Positions 23,469 to 33,100 of a stretch of 62,752 nt of DNA are shown here, one piece after another (the stretch's first letter is position 1; every line of letters begins with the position of its first letter). The stretch is from contig NZ_JAKEIP010000025.1 of the NCBI RefSeq assembly GCF_021474425.1, positions 1 through 62,752 on the forward strand, given 5' to 3'. This DNA is from Streptomyces muensis (GTDB lineage Bacteria; Actinomycetota; Actinomycetes; Streptomycetales; Streptomycetaceae). Below the pieces are notes generated by a model, which worked only from the letters and a program-made list of their open reading frames with translations, searched no databases and was not told the DNA's origin. Both the position numbers and the translations under genes were made by a program.

Positions 23469-25891
23469 AGGGCCCGCACCGCCCTCGCCAGGTCCGCCGT
23501 ACGTCGGATGATCTCCTCCACGTCGCCGACGGGCACGGGTTCGTGGGCACCCTTGTTGCACCACCGGATGTGGTCGGTGGCCTGAGATCCATAGGCCCGG
23601 GTGAGGTCGGTCATGGCCTCGCCCACTCGGTCGGCTTCGCCGTAGAGGGCGAGGGAGGCCAGTTCGGTGAGTTTGTGGGCCTTGGCGATGCGCTGCTCGA
23701 TCTCGGCGTGCGGCAAGCCTGCGCCGAGGAGCCGGCGCCGTGCCGATTCGAGGAAGGCGGCCTCGAGGGCGGTGCGGCACAGGCCGGGAAGGACCCGCGC
23801 GACGACGTCGCCGGGGAGGTCGCGGGTCTTGGCGAGGGCCTTCGCGTCGTACAGCGCCTGCTTGACGGGGTCGTCGCCGGAGCGGACGCGCACGGCGGAC
23901 TGCTCGCGGCGGTCGACGTTGAGGACGGTGGCGGGCAGCCGTAGGTACTTCAGGGCCTGCGGCAGGCGGGTGTCGTGCGTGAAGACGATGACCTGGCGGT
24001 GTTCGGCCAGGAGGGCGAGGACGCGGGCGAGGCCGTCGACCTTGGCAGGGTCCATGGACTGGACCGGGTCGTCGATGACCAGGAACCGGAAAGGGTTCTC
24101 CGGCAGGAAGGTGCGCGGGAGGAACAGGGACAGGGCGAGGGAGTGCAGTTCGCCCTGGCTCATCACGCCGAGAGCGGGGGCGTCGATGTCGTCGACGGTC
24201 ACGTCGAGGGCGACCTTGCGCTGGGTTCCGGAGCCGCCGAGGCGGACCGGTCCGAGGGCGACGTTGCTCTGCTGGCGCAGGTTGGACCAGATGCGCTGGG
24301 CGTCCTCGGCGATGGGCCGCATTCGCTCGGCGCGGATCTCGTCGTGGGCGGCCCTGAGCCATTTCTGGGCAGCCTTGACACGGGCCAGACGCGGGGCTGC
24401 CTGCTCTGCGGCGTGGGCCTTGTCGAGCCAGGCCGCGAGGGCTCGTGCGGCGTCGCGCCATGCGTCGTCCTGGTCGGCAAGGCGCTTGGCGGCCTCCTGA
24501 CGGGTGACACGTGCGGCGTCGGCCGCGGTCCGCGCGGCGTTTTCGGCGACGGATGCCAGTGCGGCCGGGTCGGAGACGGTACGGCACCGCAGCCAGTCGT
24601 CCCAAGCGGCGGCGATCTCGGACGGCAGCCAGTCGGGGGGAGGAGCGGCCAGGTCCCGGACGGCCTGAGCGGCCGAGTGGAGCTCCTTGCGCGCGGCGAG
24701 GGCCTGTTCTGCCTCCGCGCGCAGCAGGCGTTCCTGCTCGGCCGCGCCCCGCGCCCAGTCCTCGTCGAGCCGGGCCGCCCCGCCGCATACGGGGCATGCA
24801 TCCAGGGTCGGGTGGGCGCGGTGGTGGGCCAGAGCGCGAGCGAGGAGTTCCGCGCGCTGCAACGCGTCCTCCGCCGATGTGCCCCGCATGTCCTCGGCGG
24901 AGGCGATCGCCTCACGTAGTCGTGCCGCGGCCGAGGCCACCGCCTCGGTGTCGGGTCCGGTCAAGGTGCTGCGGCGGCGGAGGTCGAACAGGAGCGACTC
25001 GTCCGCGGTGCCCGTCCCGACGGCCAGTTCAGCCGCGCGTACGAGATCGGGGCGCCGCCCGCCGAGTGCGGCACGGGCAGCGTGGGAGCGCGGGTCGTCG
25101 GTGCCCTCCAACAGGGATAGCAAAGCGGGGAGTTCGGCCTTGGCTTCCTTGGCCGGCAGGTCGTACTCGCGGACGAGGTCGCGCAACTGCTTGTCAGCGG
25201 CGGCGAGTTGCTCCAGGCCGAGGATCGAGGCGACGGCGTCGTACATCTCGCTGGGCTTACCGCCGATCACCTGCCCGAGTTCGGAGTACGACAGGAAGGG
25301 GCGGTAGGTCGCCAGGTCGTCCTGCCAACCAAGGTCCGGGAGAGGAACGGGATCGCGGCCCGGGCGGTCGAGTTCCGCGGCGGAATCTGCGACGTCGTCA
25401 CCGTGCCAGGTGCGCAGCACCGTGGCGGAGTCAGGATCGCCGTCGATGCGCAACTCCACCGCGATCTGGGGCTCTTGACCGTGGTGAAGATTGCGCCAGC
25501 TTCTGCGCCAGATGTCGCTGCGGCCACGCCAGCGGGCGTTGTCGCCGGTCAGGGCGATCTCGACGGCTTCCGCGAAGCTCGACTTGCCGGAGCCGTTGCG
25601 GCCGGTGACGAGAGTGAGTCCCGGGCCTGGGGTGAGAGGAAGCCGTGTGGTCCGACCGATGCCGCGAAATCCACTGACCGTGACGGACTGCAGATAGGCG
25701 CCCGGCATCCGGCCTCGAACTTCTCCGTCGTCCTGAAAGCCTGCGAGCAGGAGCGCCCGGGTTCCCTCGTCAAGGTTGGATACTGCGAGCCGTTCGGCGA
25801 TGAGGTGGGCGAGGGTGCCGGGAGCCGCCGGCTGCCCGGCGGGCTGTTCCGCGTGGGACGGGTCCGGGGCTGAGGCGGCGGATGCGGGCAT
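23465..25891 (-). CDS. Rad50/RloC-like ATPase with zinc hook and HEPN-like C-terminus
   Basis: An 808-residue SMC-like ATPase: Walker A GRNGSGKSS (about 97-105), a coiled region with zinc-hook pair C366-P-V-C369, signature SQGELHSLALSLFL, Walker B FLVIDDPVQSMD and switch FTHDTRLP. The C-terminal about 120 residues carry LPGLCRTALEAAF and R776-x6-H783 (RWCNKGAH), which resemble the R/E/H active site of the HEPN anticodon-nuclease domain of RloC. RloC-type proteins sense DNA damage or phage takeover and cut tRNA. ATG 25891 has a GGGAG site; an upstream ATG at 25939 lacks one. The iteron array B lies about 150 bp upstream. Confidence 0.75.
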   Translation of the reverse strand: MPASAASAPDPSHAEQPAGQPAAPGTLAHLIAERLAVSNLDEGTRALLLAGFQDDGEVRGRMPGAYLQSVTVSGFRGIGRTTRLPLTPGPGLTLVTGRNGSGKSSFAEAVEIALTGDNARWRGRSDIWRRSWRNLHHGQEPQIAVELRIDGDPDSATVLRTWHGDDVADSAAELDRPGRDPVPLPDLGWQDDLATYRPFLSYSELGQVIGGKPSEMYDAVASILGLEQLAAADKQLRDLVREYDLPAKEAKAELPALLSLLEGTDDPRSHAARAALGGRRPDLVRAAELAVGTGTADESLLFDLRRRSTLTGPDTEAVASAAARLREAIASAEDMRGTSAEDALQRAELLARALAHHRAHPTLDACPVCGGAARLDEDWARGAAEQERLLRAEAEQALAARKELHSAAQAVRDLAAPPPDWLPSEIAAAWDDWLRCRTVSDPAALASVAENAARTAADAARVTRQEAAKRLADQDDAWRDAARALAAWLDKAHAAEQAAPRLARVKAAQKWLRAAHDEIRAERMRPIAEDAQRIWSNLRQQSNVALGPVRLGGSGTQRKVALDVTVDDIDAPALGVMSQGELHSLALSLFLPRTFLPENPFRFLVIDDPVQSMDPAKVDGLARVLALLAEHRQVIVFTHDTRLPQALKYLRLPATVLNVDRREQSAVRVRSGDDPVKQALYDAKALAKTRDLPGDVVARVLPGLCRTALEAAFLESARRRLLGAGLPHAEIEQRIAKAHKLTELASLALYGEADRVGEAMTDLTRAYGSQATDHIRWCNKGAHEPVPVGDVEEIIRRTADLARAVRAL

Positions 25892-26043
25892 GACGTGAAC
25901 TCCCGTGCTGGTGACAGATGTTGGGGAGGGGCCGGGCACGCGTACGGAAACCGCGCAGCGTGAGAGTCATGGGCCGCGCAGGCCAGTTGGCGTGACGCGC
26001 GGGCCGTGAGCTGTGGATGACCATAGCCCACACATCCACAACA

Positions 26044-26077
26044 ATGGAAGTCTTTGGAAGTCTTTGGAAATCATTGG
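26044..26077 (-). promoter_or_regulatory. Four-copy 10-bp iteron array, site B
   Basis: TGG cores at 26044 (ATGG), 26054, 26064 and 26074 (TTGG) are exactly 10 bp apart; the middle units are perfect TTGGAAGTCT. It matches site A (11560-11593) over about 34 bp with few differences. It lies upstream of the RloC-like gene (start 25891) and just downstream of the DUF262 gene. Confidence 0.75.
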
Positions 26078-26113
26078 GGCGGCGGACGGAGACGCGAGGT
26101 CTCCAGCCCGCGC

Positions 26114-27787
26114 CTACAGCCGCCACTCCTCGGCCAGCACGCCTACCAGTTCAGCCTGCCTGGCCTCCAGCAGCCCGGGGGTCCACTCAGCATGCTGTAG
26201 TACCTGGCTCGTCAGCGCGAACGGAACCACTCCCCCGCGCCCGGTGAAGTACTTGGCCTTTTTCTCGGCGAAGTCGTAGTTCTGGGCCGCCGAGTTCTTC
26301 GCCCGGTTCAGCAGGACGAGGTTGCCCAGGCGGTGCGTCCACTCGGTGCGCTGGCCCTCGTCAAACAGCACGGTCCACCGCGACCCGGAGCCCGGATTCT
26401 GCGGCAGAACATGCTCGACCGTGATGAGCGGATGGTCGTACGTCACTCCCTGCCCACGGGCCAGTAGCTCATCGAGGCGAAGCAGCACGTACTTGCGAAT
26501 CTTGCCGACGAGGTAGAGATCGCCGCCGAGTCTGGCGCGGGTGTCCGCCTTCTCGCCGTCCGTCAGCTCAAGGGCCGGGGAATCGAGGCCCAGTCCCTCG
26601 TCGAGTTGCCGCAGCAGCTCGGCGTAGCGCCTGACGCGAGGCGTCGTGTACTCACGGCGGATGAACATGCTCGCCGACAGCCGCTCCAGCGCCCGCATGA
26701 ACGCATCGAGCCAGGCCGGGTCGTGCTCGTGGTGGCGCAGCGCCCAGAGGGCGGCGGGCCGCCAGTCGTTGTTGTCGACCTGCTGGAGCCGGCGAAACCA
26801 GGCGTTGACCGCGTCCGCGCCCGACGCGGACTCGTAACGCGCATCCCGGATCCTGGCGTACGCGTCGGCGTACGGCCGCACGACATCGCGGACGAATACC
26901 TCGGCCTTGCCTGGGAGGTAGTGGCTGAGTACCTGCTCCGGGAACTCTTTGAGCAACTCCTGTTCGGCGCGCTTCTTGGCGAAGATCATCCTCAGGTGGA
27001 GGAAGAGCTCGGCGAAGTCGTCGCGCCCGAGCATCTCTTCGGCGTCTTCCCATACGGTGGCGCACTCGTCGGAGGCCTCCCGCCCGAGATCACCGATGAT
27101 GCGCGACTTGAAGATGTCCGTCGGGGACAGGTCCAGTCCTCGGGAGTTCATGACGCTGAAGATCCGGTGGGCGCTGTCGAGGTCGGGGGTACTGACCACG
27201 ACCAGGAATGTCCGCTCGGCGAGCATCTGCGCCAACTTCAGCCGGTTTTCCTCGGACGAGGCGGAGAGGCTGCCGTGCAGGACTGTCGCGTTTCGGAGAA
27301 TGGCCTTCTGCGCGTCGGTGCGCAGGACGTCCTCCTTGAGCGCCAGCAGAGTGCCTATCGCGTCTTTCGTCTGCACGTACTTCTCGAAGAACTCCGCGTC
27401 GCGGTTCCGCAGGGTGAGGCGCGGCCTCGGGGCAAGTCCACGGATCTTGGCCCCCGGCTCCATCACCAGCCGATCGAGGTCGCCGCGCAGCTCCGGATCC
27501 TCGGTGAGGTCTCGCAGGACGGACAAGAGGATGGTCAGGGTCGTGAGGCGCTGCTGGCCGTCGATGACGTCCGCTTGTGGGGCCCCGCCGCGCTTGACGA
27601 GTACAACCGATCCGAGGAAGTACGGTTCGTCCGCCCCACGGTCCCGGGCTTCCTGCAGGTCCGTCAGCAGCTGGATCGCCTGTTCCGTCTCCCAGGCGTA
27701 CGGACGCTGGTAATCAGGGATCTGGAACTCGTAGTCGCTGCTGAACACCTTGTGCAAGGGCATCTCATGCGCCTCAAGCTTTTGCAT
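26114..27787 (-). CDS. GmrSD-type DUF262/DUF1524 restriction protein
   Basis: A 557-residue single-chain protein. The N-terminal DUF262 domain (about 1-250) contains IPDYQRPYAWE and the nucleotide-site motif VIDGQQRLTTLTIL. The C-terminal DUF1524 HNH-like nuclease has VEHVLPQNP and HRLGNLVLLNRAKNSAA. GmrSD proteins restrict DNA with modified cytosines in an NTP-dependent manner; related proteins act in BREX and Ssp systems. Start ATG 27787. All motifs look intact. Confidence 0.85.
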   Translation of the reverse strand: MQKLEAHEMPLHKVFSSDYEFQIPDYQRPYAWETEQAIQLLTDLQEARDRGADEPYFLGSVVLVKRGGAPQADVIDGQQRLTTLTILLSVLRDLTEDPELRGDLDRLVMEPGAKIRGLAPRPRLTLRNRDAEFFEKYVQTKDAIGTLLALKEDVLRTDAQKAILRNATVLHGSLSASSEENRLKLAQMLAERTFLVVVSTPDLDSAHRIFSVMNSRGLDLSPTDIFKSRIIGDLGREASDECATVWEDAEEMLGRDDFAELFLHLRMIFAKKRAEQELLKEFPEQVLSHYLPGKAEVFVRDVVRPYADAYARIRDARYESASGADAVNAWFRRLQQVDNNDWRPAALWALRHHEHDPAWLDAFMRALERLSASMFIRREYTTPRVRRYAELLRQLDEGLGLDSPALELTDGEKADTRARLGGDLYLVGKIRKYVLLRLDELLARGQGVTYDHPLITVEHVLPQNPGSGSRWTVLFDEGQRTEWTHRLGNLVLLNRAKNSAAQNYDFAEKKAKYFTGRGGVVPFALTSQVLQHAEWTPGLLEARQAELVGVLAEEWRL

Positions 27788-27998
27788 GCCCTGATGATGG
27801 CGGAAAGACCGAGTTCACGGCACTCGGACGGCTCAACTGCCCACGTTTCGCTATTCACGCAGTTTGAGGCCGCCCATGCCGCTGACGACAGGTCAGCTGC
27901 GCACCCCAAGGGCTATGCCCCATGGTGTGACCTTCGCTGCTTTCCCAACCGCATCCAGCAGGGTCGCTCACACCACGAGGCGAGGCAGGACCGCGTCG

Positions 27999-29888
27999 TC
28001 AGACCTTCGCGGGCTCCCGCTCCAGCCCTCCACTCACCAAGTCGCGCAGCTTCTCCCGCGTCTCCGGGTCCGTCGAGTACACGATCGTGCCGACCATGCC
28101 TCGGGTCAGCAGGACCTTGTAGGTGTTGCGGATCAGGCGATCCACGTCGGTGTCGGGAGTGGACGTTCTGAAGACCGGGTCCTTCGACGCCGTGCGGTCC
28201 GTGATCCAGCGGTCACCACGCCAGAGCAGATCGGGGCCGATGATCACGCCGGACCAGTCGTACTCGAAGCCCTGGGCGGTGTAGACGCAGCCGACCTGTC
28301 CGAAGCCCGCCGGGTCGGTGGCCCACAGGGCCGCCGGGGGCGCGCCGGAGACGGAGCGGTCACCGCGCAGGTTCCAGGGACGGGCCCAGTCGCCGACGAC
28401 GACGTCGGGCGGGAGCGGTGCGCCGGGCTTGGGTTCCGGAGACCAGCGCCAGCAGTAGCCCGCGGACATACGGGCGCCGTAGCCCTGGGTCCGACGAGCT
28501 TCGAGGAAGGCTTCCATCTCCTGCGGGCTGTCGGCGACCAGCAATTGCATGCGGCCGTCGGGTTCCCAGGCGACCGGCCCGCCCGCCTCCAGGCCGAGGA
28601 GACGGACCACCCAGCGCAGATAGGCGTCACTGCCGCCGCAGCGGAACTGGCTGTCCAGCGGGACGACGCGGCAGGGGATGCCCCGCTTCGCCGCTGCCGC
28701 CTTGATCTCGGCCACTGTGCCCATCTCGCCAGGGCGGACGACCTGGTGCTCGTCGAGGAAGAAGACGGGCACGTAAGCGACGTCGATGAGTTCGTCGATC
28801 TGTGCCCTGCCGGTACGGTTCTCGGCACGCGTGTAGCGGTTGGCCGAGGTCTCCCGGATGCGGTGTGCCTCGTCGCAGATGAGGGCGCCCAGGCTGTTCT
28901 TCTCGGCGGTCATGAAGCTGTTGAAGTACTTGAACAGGTCCTGGACTTCCCGCTTGCGGGCTCCGGCGACCTTCCTCATCGTCTTCGTGAACGACTGTGA
29001 GCCCGTGGCGTGCAGTGCCGGAACCCCGCGCCGGTAGAGCTCGCCGAGCAGCTGGAGAGCGATGACGCTCTTCCCGGTCCCGGGACCGCCCGTGACGATG
29101 ACGACTTCCTTGCGGTCGGCGTGCTTCGCCTTCTCCACCGCGTTGAGCACCATGCGGTACGCGACCTGCTGCTCGTCGAGGAGGACGAACTGGGTGCGCT
29201 CGCGCACCTCTTCAGCGGCCACGGACATGAGCTGCTTCGACGGCACCGTGGCGCCTGCGTGGAGTTCGTCCGCCGCCCTGGCGCCTTGGTGCTTGTCGCT
29301 CAGCCTCGTACGAAGGTGGTCGAGGAAGGCGCCGCGGCGTTCCGCGGTGAAGAGCAGTCCGTGGCTGTCACGCTCGATCTCCCGCAGCCCGGTCACGCCG
29401 AACTCGGTGGCGTTGTGCAGAAATGCCACTCCGGCCACCCGGTGTCGGTGTTCAGCCACTGCCCCGTTGAAATTGACGAGGTATTCGCAGTAGCGGCGGA
29501 CCTGCTCGATGGGGTTGAGGACCGGATGGGCATAGGCGTCGACGTGGCACAGGGTGGGGTCGTCCTCGTGGGGCAGTGCCTGGCTCCACTGCTTCAGCTC
29601 CACCACGACGTACGACGGCTCTCCCGTGACCGGGTGCACTCCGGCGAGGACGACGTCGGCGCGCTTGCTGTTCAGCGGGAGCGCGTACTCCAGCATGACC
29701 TCCACGTCGCCCAGGCCGGCGTCGTTGAGTGCGGCGGCCAGGACGGGGATGCTGCGCTCCCAGGAACGCACCTCCGAGGCGCCGGGCCGATAGCCGTGCA
29801 TGTGGACGAACCGGTCGGTGATGTGCAGGAACAGCGAACCGTCGAGTGCCATGACGGCGACCGTTTTCGCGGACGCGCGGAACAGCAA
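27999..29888 (-). CDS. DUF2075 helicase with N-terminal nuclease domain
   Basis: A 629-residue fusion. The N-terminal region (about 1-180) has SKRADVVLAGV and VVVELKQWS, a PD-(D/E)XK-like D...ExK pair. Residues about 265-620 are the DUF2075 (Schlafen-type) helicase: Walker A GGPGTGKSVIAL, Walker B LICDEAHRIRE, motif III FLDEHQVV and C-terminal YKVLLTRGM. The TTG at 29888 is used because it has a GGGGGAAG site and gives the LFRASAK start usual in such proteins. Role inferred as nuclease-helicase defence; the substrate is unknown. Confidence 0.75.
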   Translation of the reverse strand: MLFRASAKTVAVMALDGSLFLHITDRFVHMHGYRPGASEVRSWERSIPVLAAALNDAGLGDVEVMLEYALPLNSKRADVVLAGVHPVTGEPSYVVVELKQWSQALPHEDDPTLCHVDAYAHPVLNPIEQVRRYCEYLVNFNGAVAEHRHRVAGVAFLHNATEFGVTGLREIERDSHGLLFTAERRGAFLDHLRTRLSDKHQGARAADELHAGATVPSKQLMSVAAEEVRERTQFVLLDEQQVAYRMVLNAVEKAKHADRKEVVIVTGGPGTGKSVIALQLLGELYRRGVPALHATGSQSFTKTMRKVAGARKREVQDLFKYFNSFMTAEKNSLGALICDEAHRIRETSANRYTRAENRTGRAQIDELIDVAYVPVFFLDEHQVVRPGEMGTVAEIKAAAAKRGIPCRVVPLDSQFRCGGSDAYLRWVVRLLGLEAGGPVAWEPDGRMQLLVADSPQEMEAFLEARRTQGYGARMSAGYCWRWSPEPKPGAPLPPDVVVGDWARPWNLRGDRSVSGAPPAALWATDPAGFGQVGCVYTAQGFEYDWSGVIIGPDLLWRGDRWITDRTASKDPVFRTSTPDTDVDRLIRNTYKVLLTRGMVGTIVYSTDPETREKLRDLVSGGLEREPAKV

Positions 29889-30147
29889 GGACTTCCCCCA
29901 GGCAGCACGAAGAGACTCGTGCGGGTGGGGGCATGTCCTTCAAGACTCCACCGGGGCGGAGCGGAAGCCCGTCGGACCGCGTTGACGATGTGTTTGAGGG
30001 TACCTGGCGGTACTGACAGTCGTACCAGTGGTCGAGCGTCCTACCTTCGCTCACTCGCGTCGTCAACGTTCCGTCGCATGGCGCTCGTCCCGTCCTGCCG
30101 GCTTAGCGGGCCCTCCGGGTGAGGGGAGGAGAGCCCACCGCGACGGA

Positions 30148-33100
30148 TCAAGAACTCTCCGCGGGCATCAGGCCGCCCTCCGACTCGATCAAGTCCCCTG
30201 CGGCGATCAACACGTCGATGTCGCCACTCAGCGCATCCCGGATATCGGCTCCGAGCCGCGCCCACCCGAAGAAGCGAGCGGCCTCCCGCAGCAGGTCCTC
30301 GCGGTGCACGCCCGGTCCTTCGTCGACCACGTTTCTGAGCACGAGCTGCCGCTCCGCGGCGGGAACCTCCGCCACTCGTCGGGCGCACCGCTCCGTCGGC
30401 GTGCGGGCGAACTCCGTCTCGTGGCCGGGCCTGTCGTAGGCCGTACCGACATGGACGATCTTGCCCTGTTTGAGAAGGCGGCGAAGAGCTCGGTCGATGC
30501 GGTCGCGGACCACCTGGCCGGCTCGTCCGAGGCCCCACGCGAGACGGACCCGGGTGTAGATCACCTCCTTCTCGACGGGCCCTTCCACCTCGACCACACA
30601 CAGCGCCACGTCCGCCACCACATCGAGGGCATCGGGGTCCTGCAAATCCACGCGCCACATGCCCCGCTGGCTGCTCGACCTGTCACGTACCTCTGCCAAC
30701 AGGTCAAGGTCGACCTCCTGGTAGGGACGACTCCAGGGCGCAGGGCCGGCGTCGACCGTCACGAACTCCACTCTTGGGGCTGCCGGACCACCTGCCACTT
30801 CTACGGGCGCTCCACCCTCCGCGCTCATGGGGCCGTCCACGACCTCCGCCGTACTGTCACCGTTGCCAGGGTTGCCGCCGCTGCCGTCCACCCCCACGGG
30901 CGGCGCCACTCGCACCGCATGCGGATCCTCCGCACACGCCGCCTCCACCGCGGCCCGCAGCCGCGCCATCGCATCCCGCCGGTTCCGATACCAGTCAGTG
31001 CCCCAGATTCGGTGCAGCCTCCAACCCAGGTCGCGCAGGACCGCTTCCCTGAGCCGGTCTCGGTCCCGAGCCGCCCGCGAGGAGTGATACATGGCGCCGT
31101 CGCACTCGATGCCCAGCGCGTACGTGCCGGGCGCGCCCGGGTGCCGTACCGCCATGTCGATGCGGAAACCGGCGACCCCCACCTGCGGCTGGACCTCATA
31201 TCCCCAGCCGCGCAGGACGTCGATGACCTCCTCTTCGAAGGGGCTCTCCGGAGCCGCGTCCGGATCGGCGGCCTCCGTCTGGAGGATCGCTGGACCGTGC
31301 TGGGCGTACTGCAGGTACCGCTTGAGGTGCTGCACGCTCTTGTTGGCGCTGTCCGGCAGGTCGCCTCCGTGGAAGGACGCGACGACCTCCATGCGGCGCC
31401 GGGCGCGGGTCACGGCCACGTTGAGGCGTCGCCAGCCGCCCTCCCTGTTGATGGGGCCGAATGTCGACAGCAGCTTGCCCCGGTGGTCGGGACCGTAGCC
31501 GATGGAGAGGATGATGACGTCGCGTTCGTCGCCCTGGACGGTTTCGAGGTTCTTGATGAAGAAACCGTCGAGCCGGCCCTCCGTGAAGTGGTGGTCGAGG
31601 TCCGGGCGGGCCGCCCTCGCCTTCTGCACCGCCACTTCGATTGCCTCCGCCTGCGCCTTCGACAGCGCGACCACTCCGAGGGTGTGCTCGGGACGGGTGT
31701 CGAAGTGATGGATGACGCGCTGGGCCACCTTGGCGGCCTCGAGGGGGTTGTCGCTGCTCCCGCCGCGGTCGTAGACGCCGTCCGCCTTGATGAACTCCAC
31801 GCCGATGTCCGGTCCCTGTTCCAGCGCGCCCGGGAACGTGACCATGGAGTTGTCGTAGAACTCGTGGTTGCTGAAGGCGATCAGGTTCTCGTGCCGGCTG
31901 CGGTAGTGCCAGCGCAGGGGCAGCCCACGCAGGACTCCACTGGCCTTGCACATGTCGAGAATGGACTCGAAGCCGTCGGTGGCGTCCTCGTCCCATTCGT
32001 CGCCGTCATCGCTGTCGCCGGCTGCGGTGAAGAACGAGGTCGGCGGCAGCTGCTTCTGGTCACCCGCCACGATGAGGGCCTTGCCCCGGTAGACGGAGTT
32101 CACCGCGTCCTGGGGCAGCACCTGGGATGCCTCGTCGAAGATGACGACGTCGAACTCGAAGTCAGGTGGGAGGAACTGGCTGACCGTCAGCGGGCTCATC
32201 ATGAAGCAGGGCTTGACCAGCCGTACGACGTCGCGTGTCTGCTTCAGCAGGTGCCGTACGGGCATGTGGCGACGCTGTTTCTCGGCCTCGCGGCGGATCA
32301 CGGCGGCCTGGCCCACCGATGTCCGGCGGGGGCGGCGGGAGTTGCATGCGGCGATGACCTCGGCGTGCGCCGCCGCCACCAGGTCCTGATCCGCCCTCTG
32401 GAAGCGCTCCACCAACTGGTCGCGTTCCACGGCCCGCATCGGCTTCAGCCTCTGGTCGGTGGCGAGCTGGTGCTCGACCCACGCGGTGAGCACGGCCCGC
32501 TCCATCGCGGCGGGGAAGTCCTCGGCGGAGACCTCGCGGCGTGCGAGCTGGTCGGGCAGCCCGTCGAGGTGGTAGCGGCTCAGCAGGGTCAGTGCGTCGG
32601 CGCAGCTGGTCCATGCTTCCGGGCCGAAGGGGTCGCGGTCCAGGCGGGACAGGACGGACTGGGCCGCGGTGAGGGATTCTGCGAGTTCGCGTCGCAGCTC
32701 CTCAGCCCGCTCAGGCTCGAAGTATCCGGCGAGTGCCTCGCGCTGACGACTCCAGTCGCTGGCGCGGGCCGCGACGGACGGGTCGGCTGATGCGGCCAGC
32801 ATCAGCTGGGCCGCCTCTCGCGGCAGGGGCGCTGAGTGGCCGCCATGTGCGGTACGGCGGACCTTCTGGGCCCAGTCCAGAGCGTCCAGAATGGCATCGC
32901 GGTCTGTCTCGGCGCCCTGGTAGAGGGAACCGAGAAGGCTTCGGTACGTGGCGTCGTTCTCCGCGAAAGCGGACTCGGCGGCGCGGGCGGAGACAACGGC
33001 GGCCACCGCTTCCCTGGCCCGCGACAGGGTGAGGCCCGTCTCCTCGTCCATGACGCGGGCGGTTGAACGGATGAGGTCGGCCGCGTCCTCGAAGGGCTCC

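Noticed and set aside
23469..24797. Upstream extension of the small HEPN-like gene
   Set aside because: The sequence is Arg/Pro-rich shadow of the ATPase gene; GTG 23468 with GTGA overlap is the credible start.
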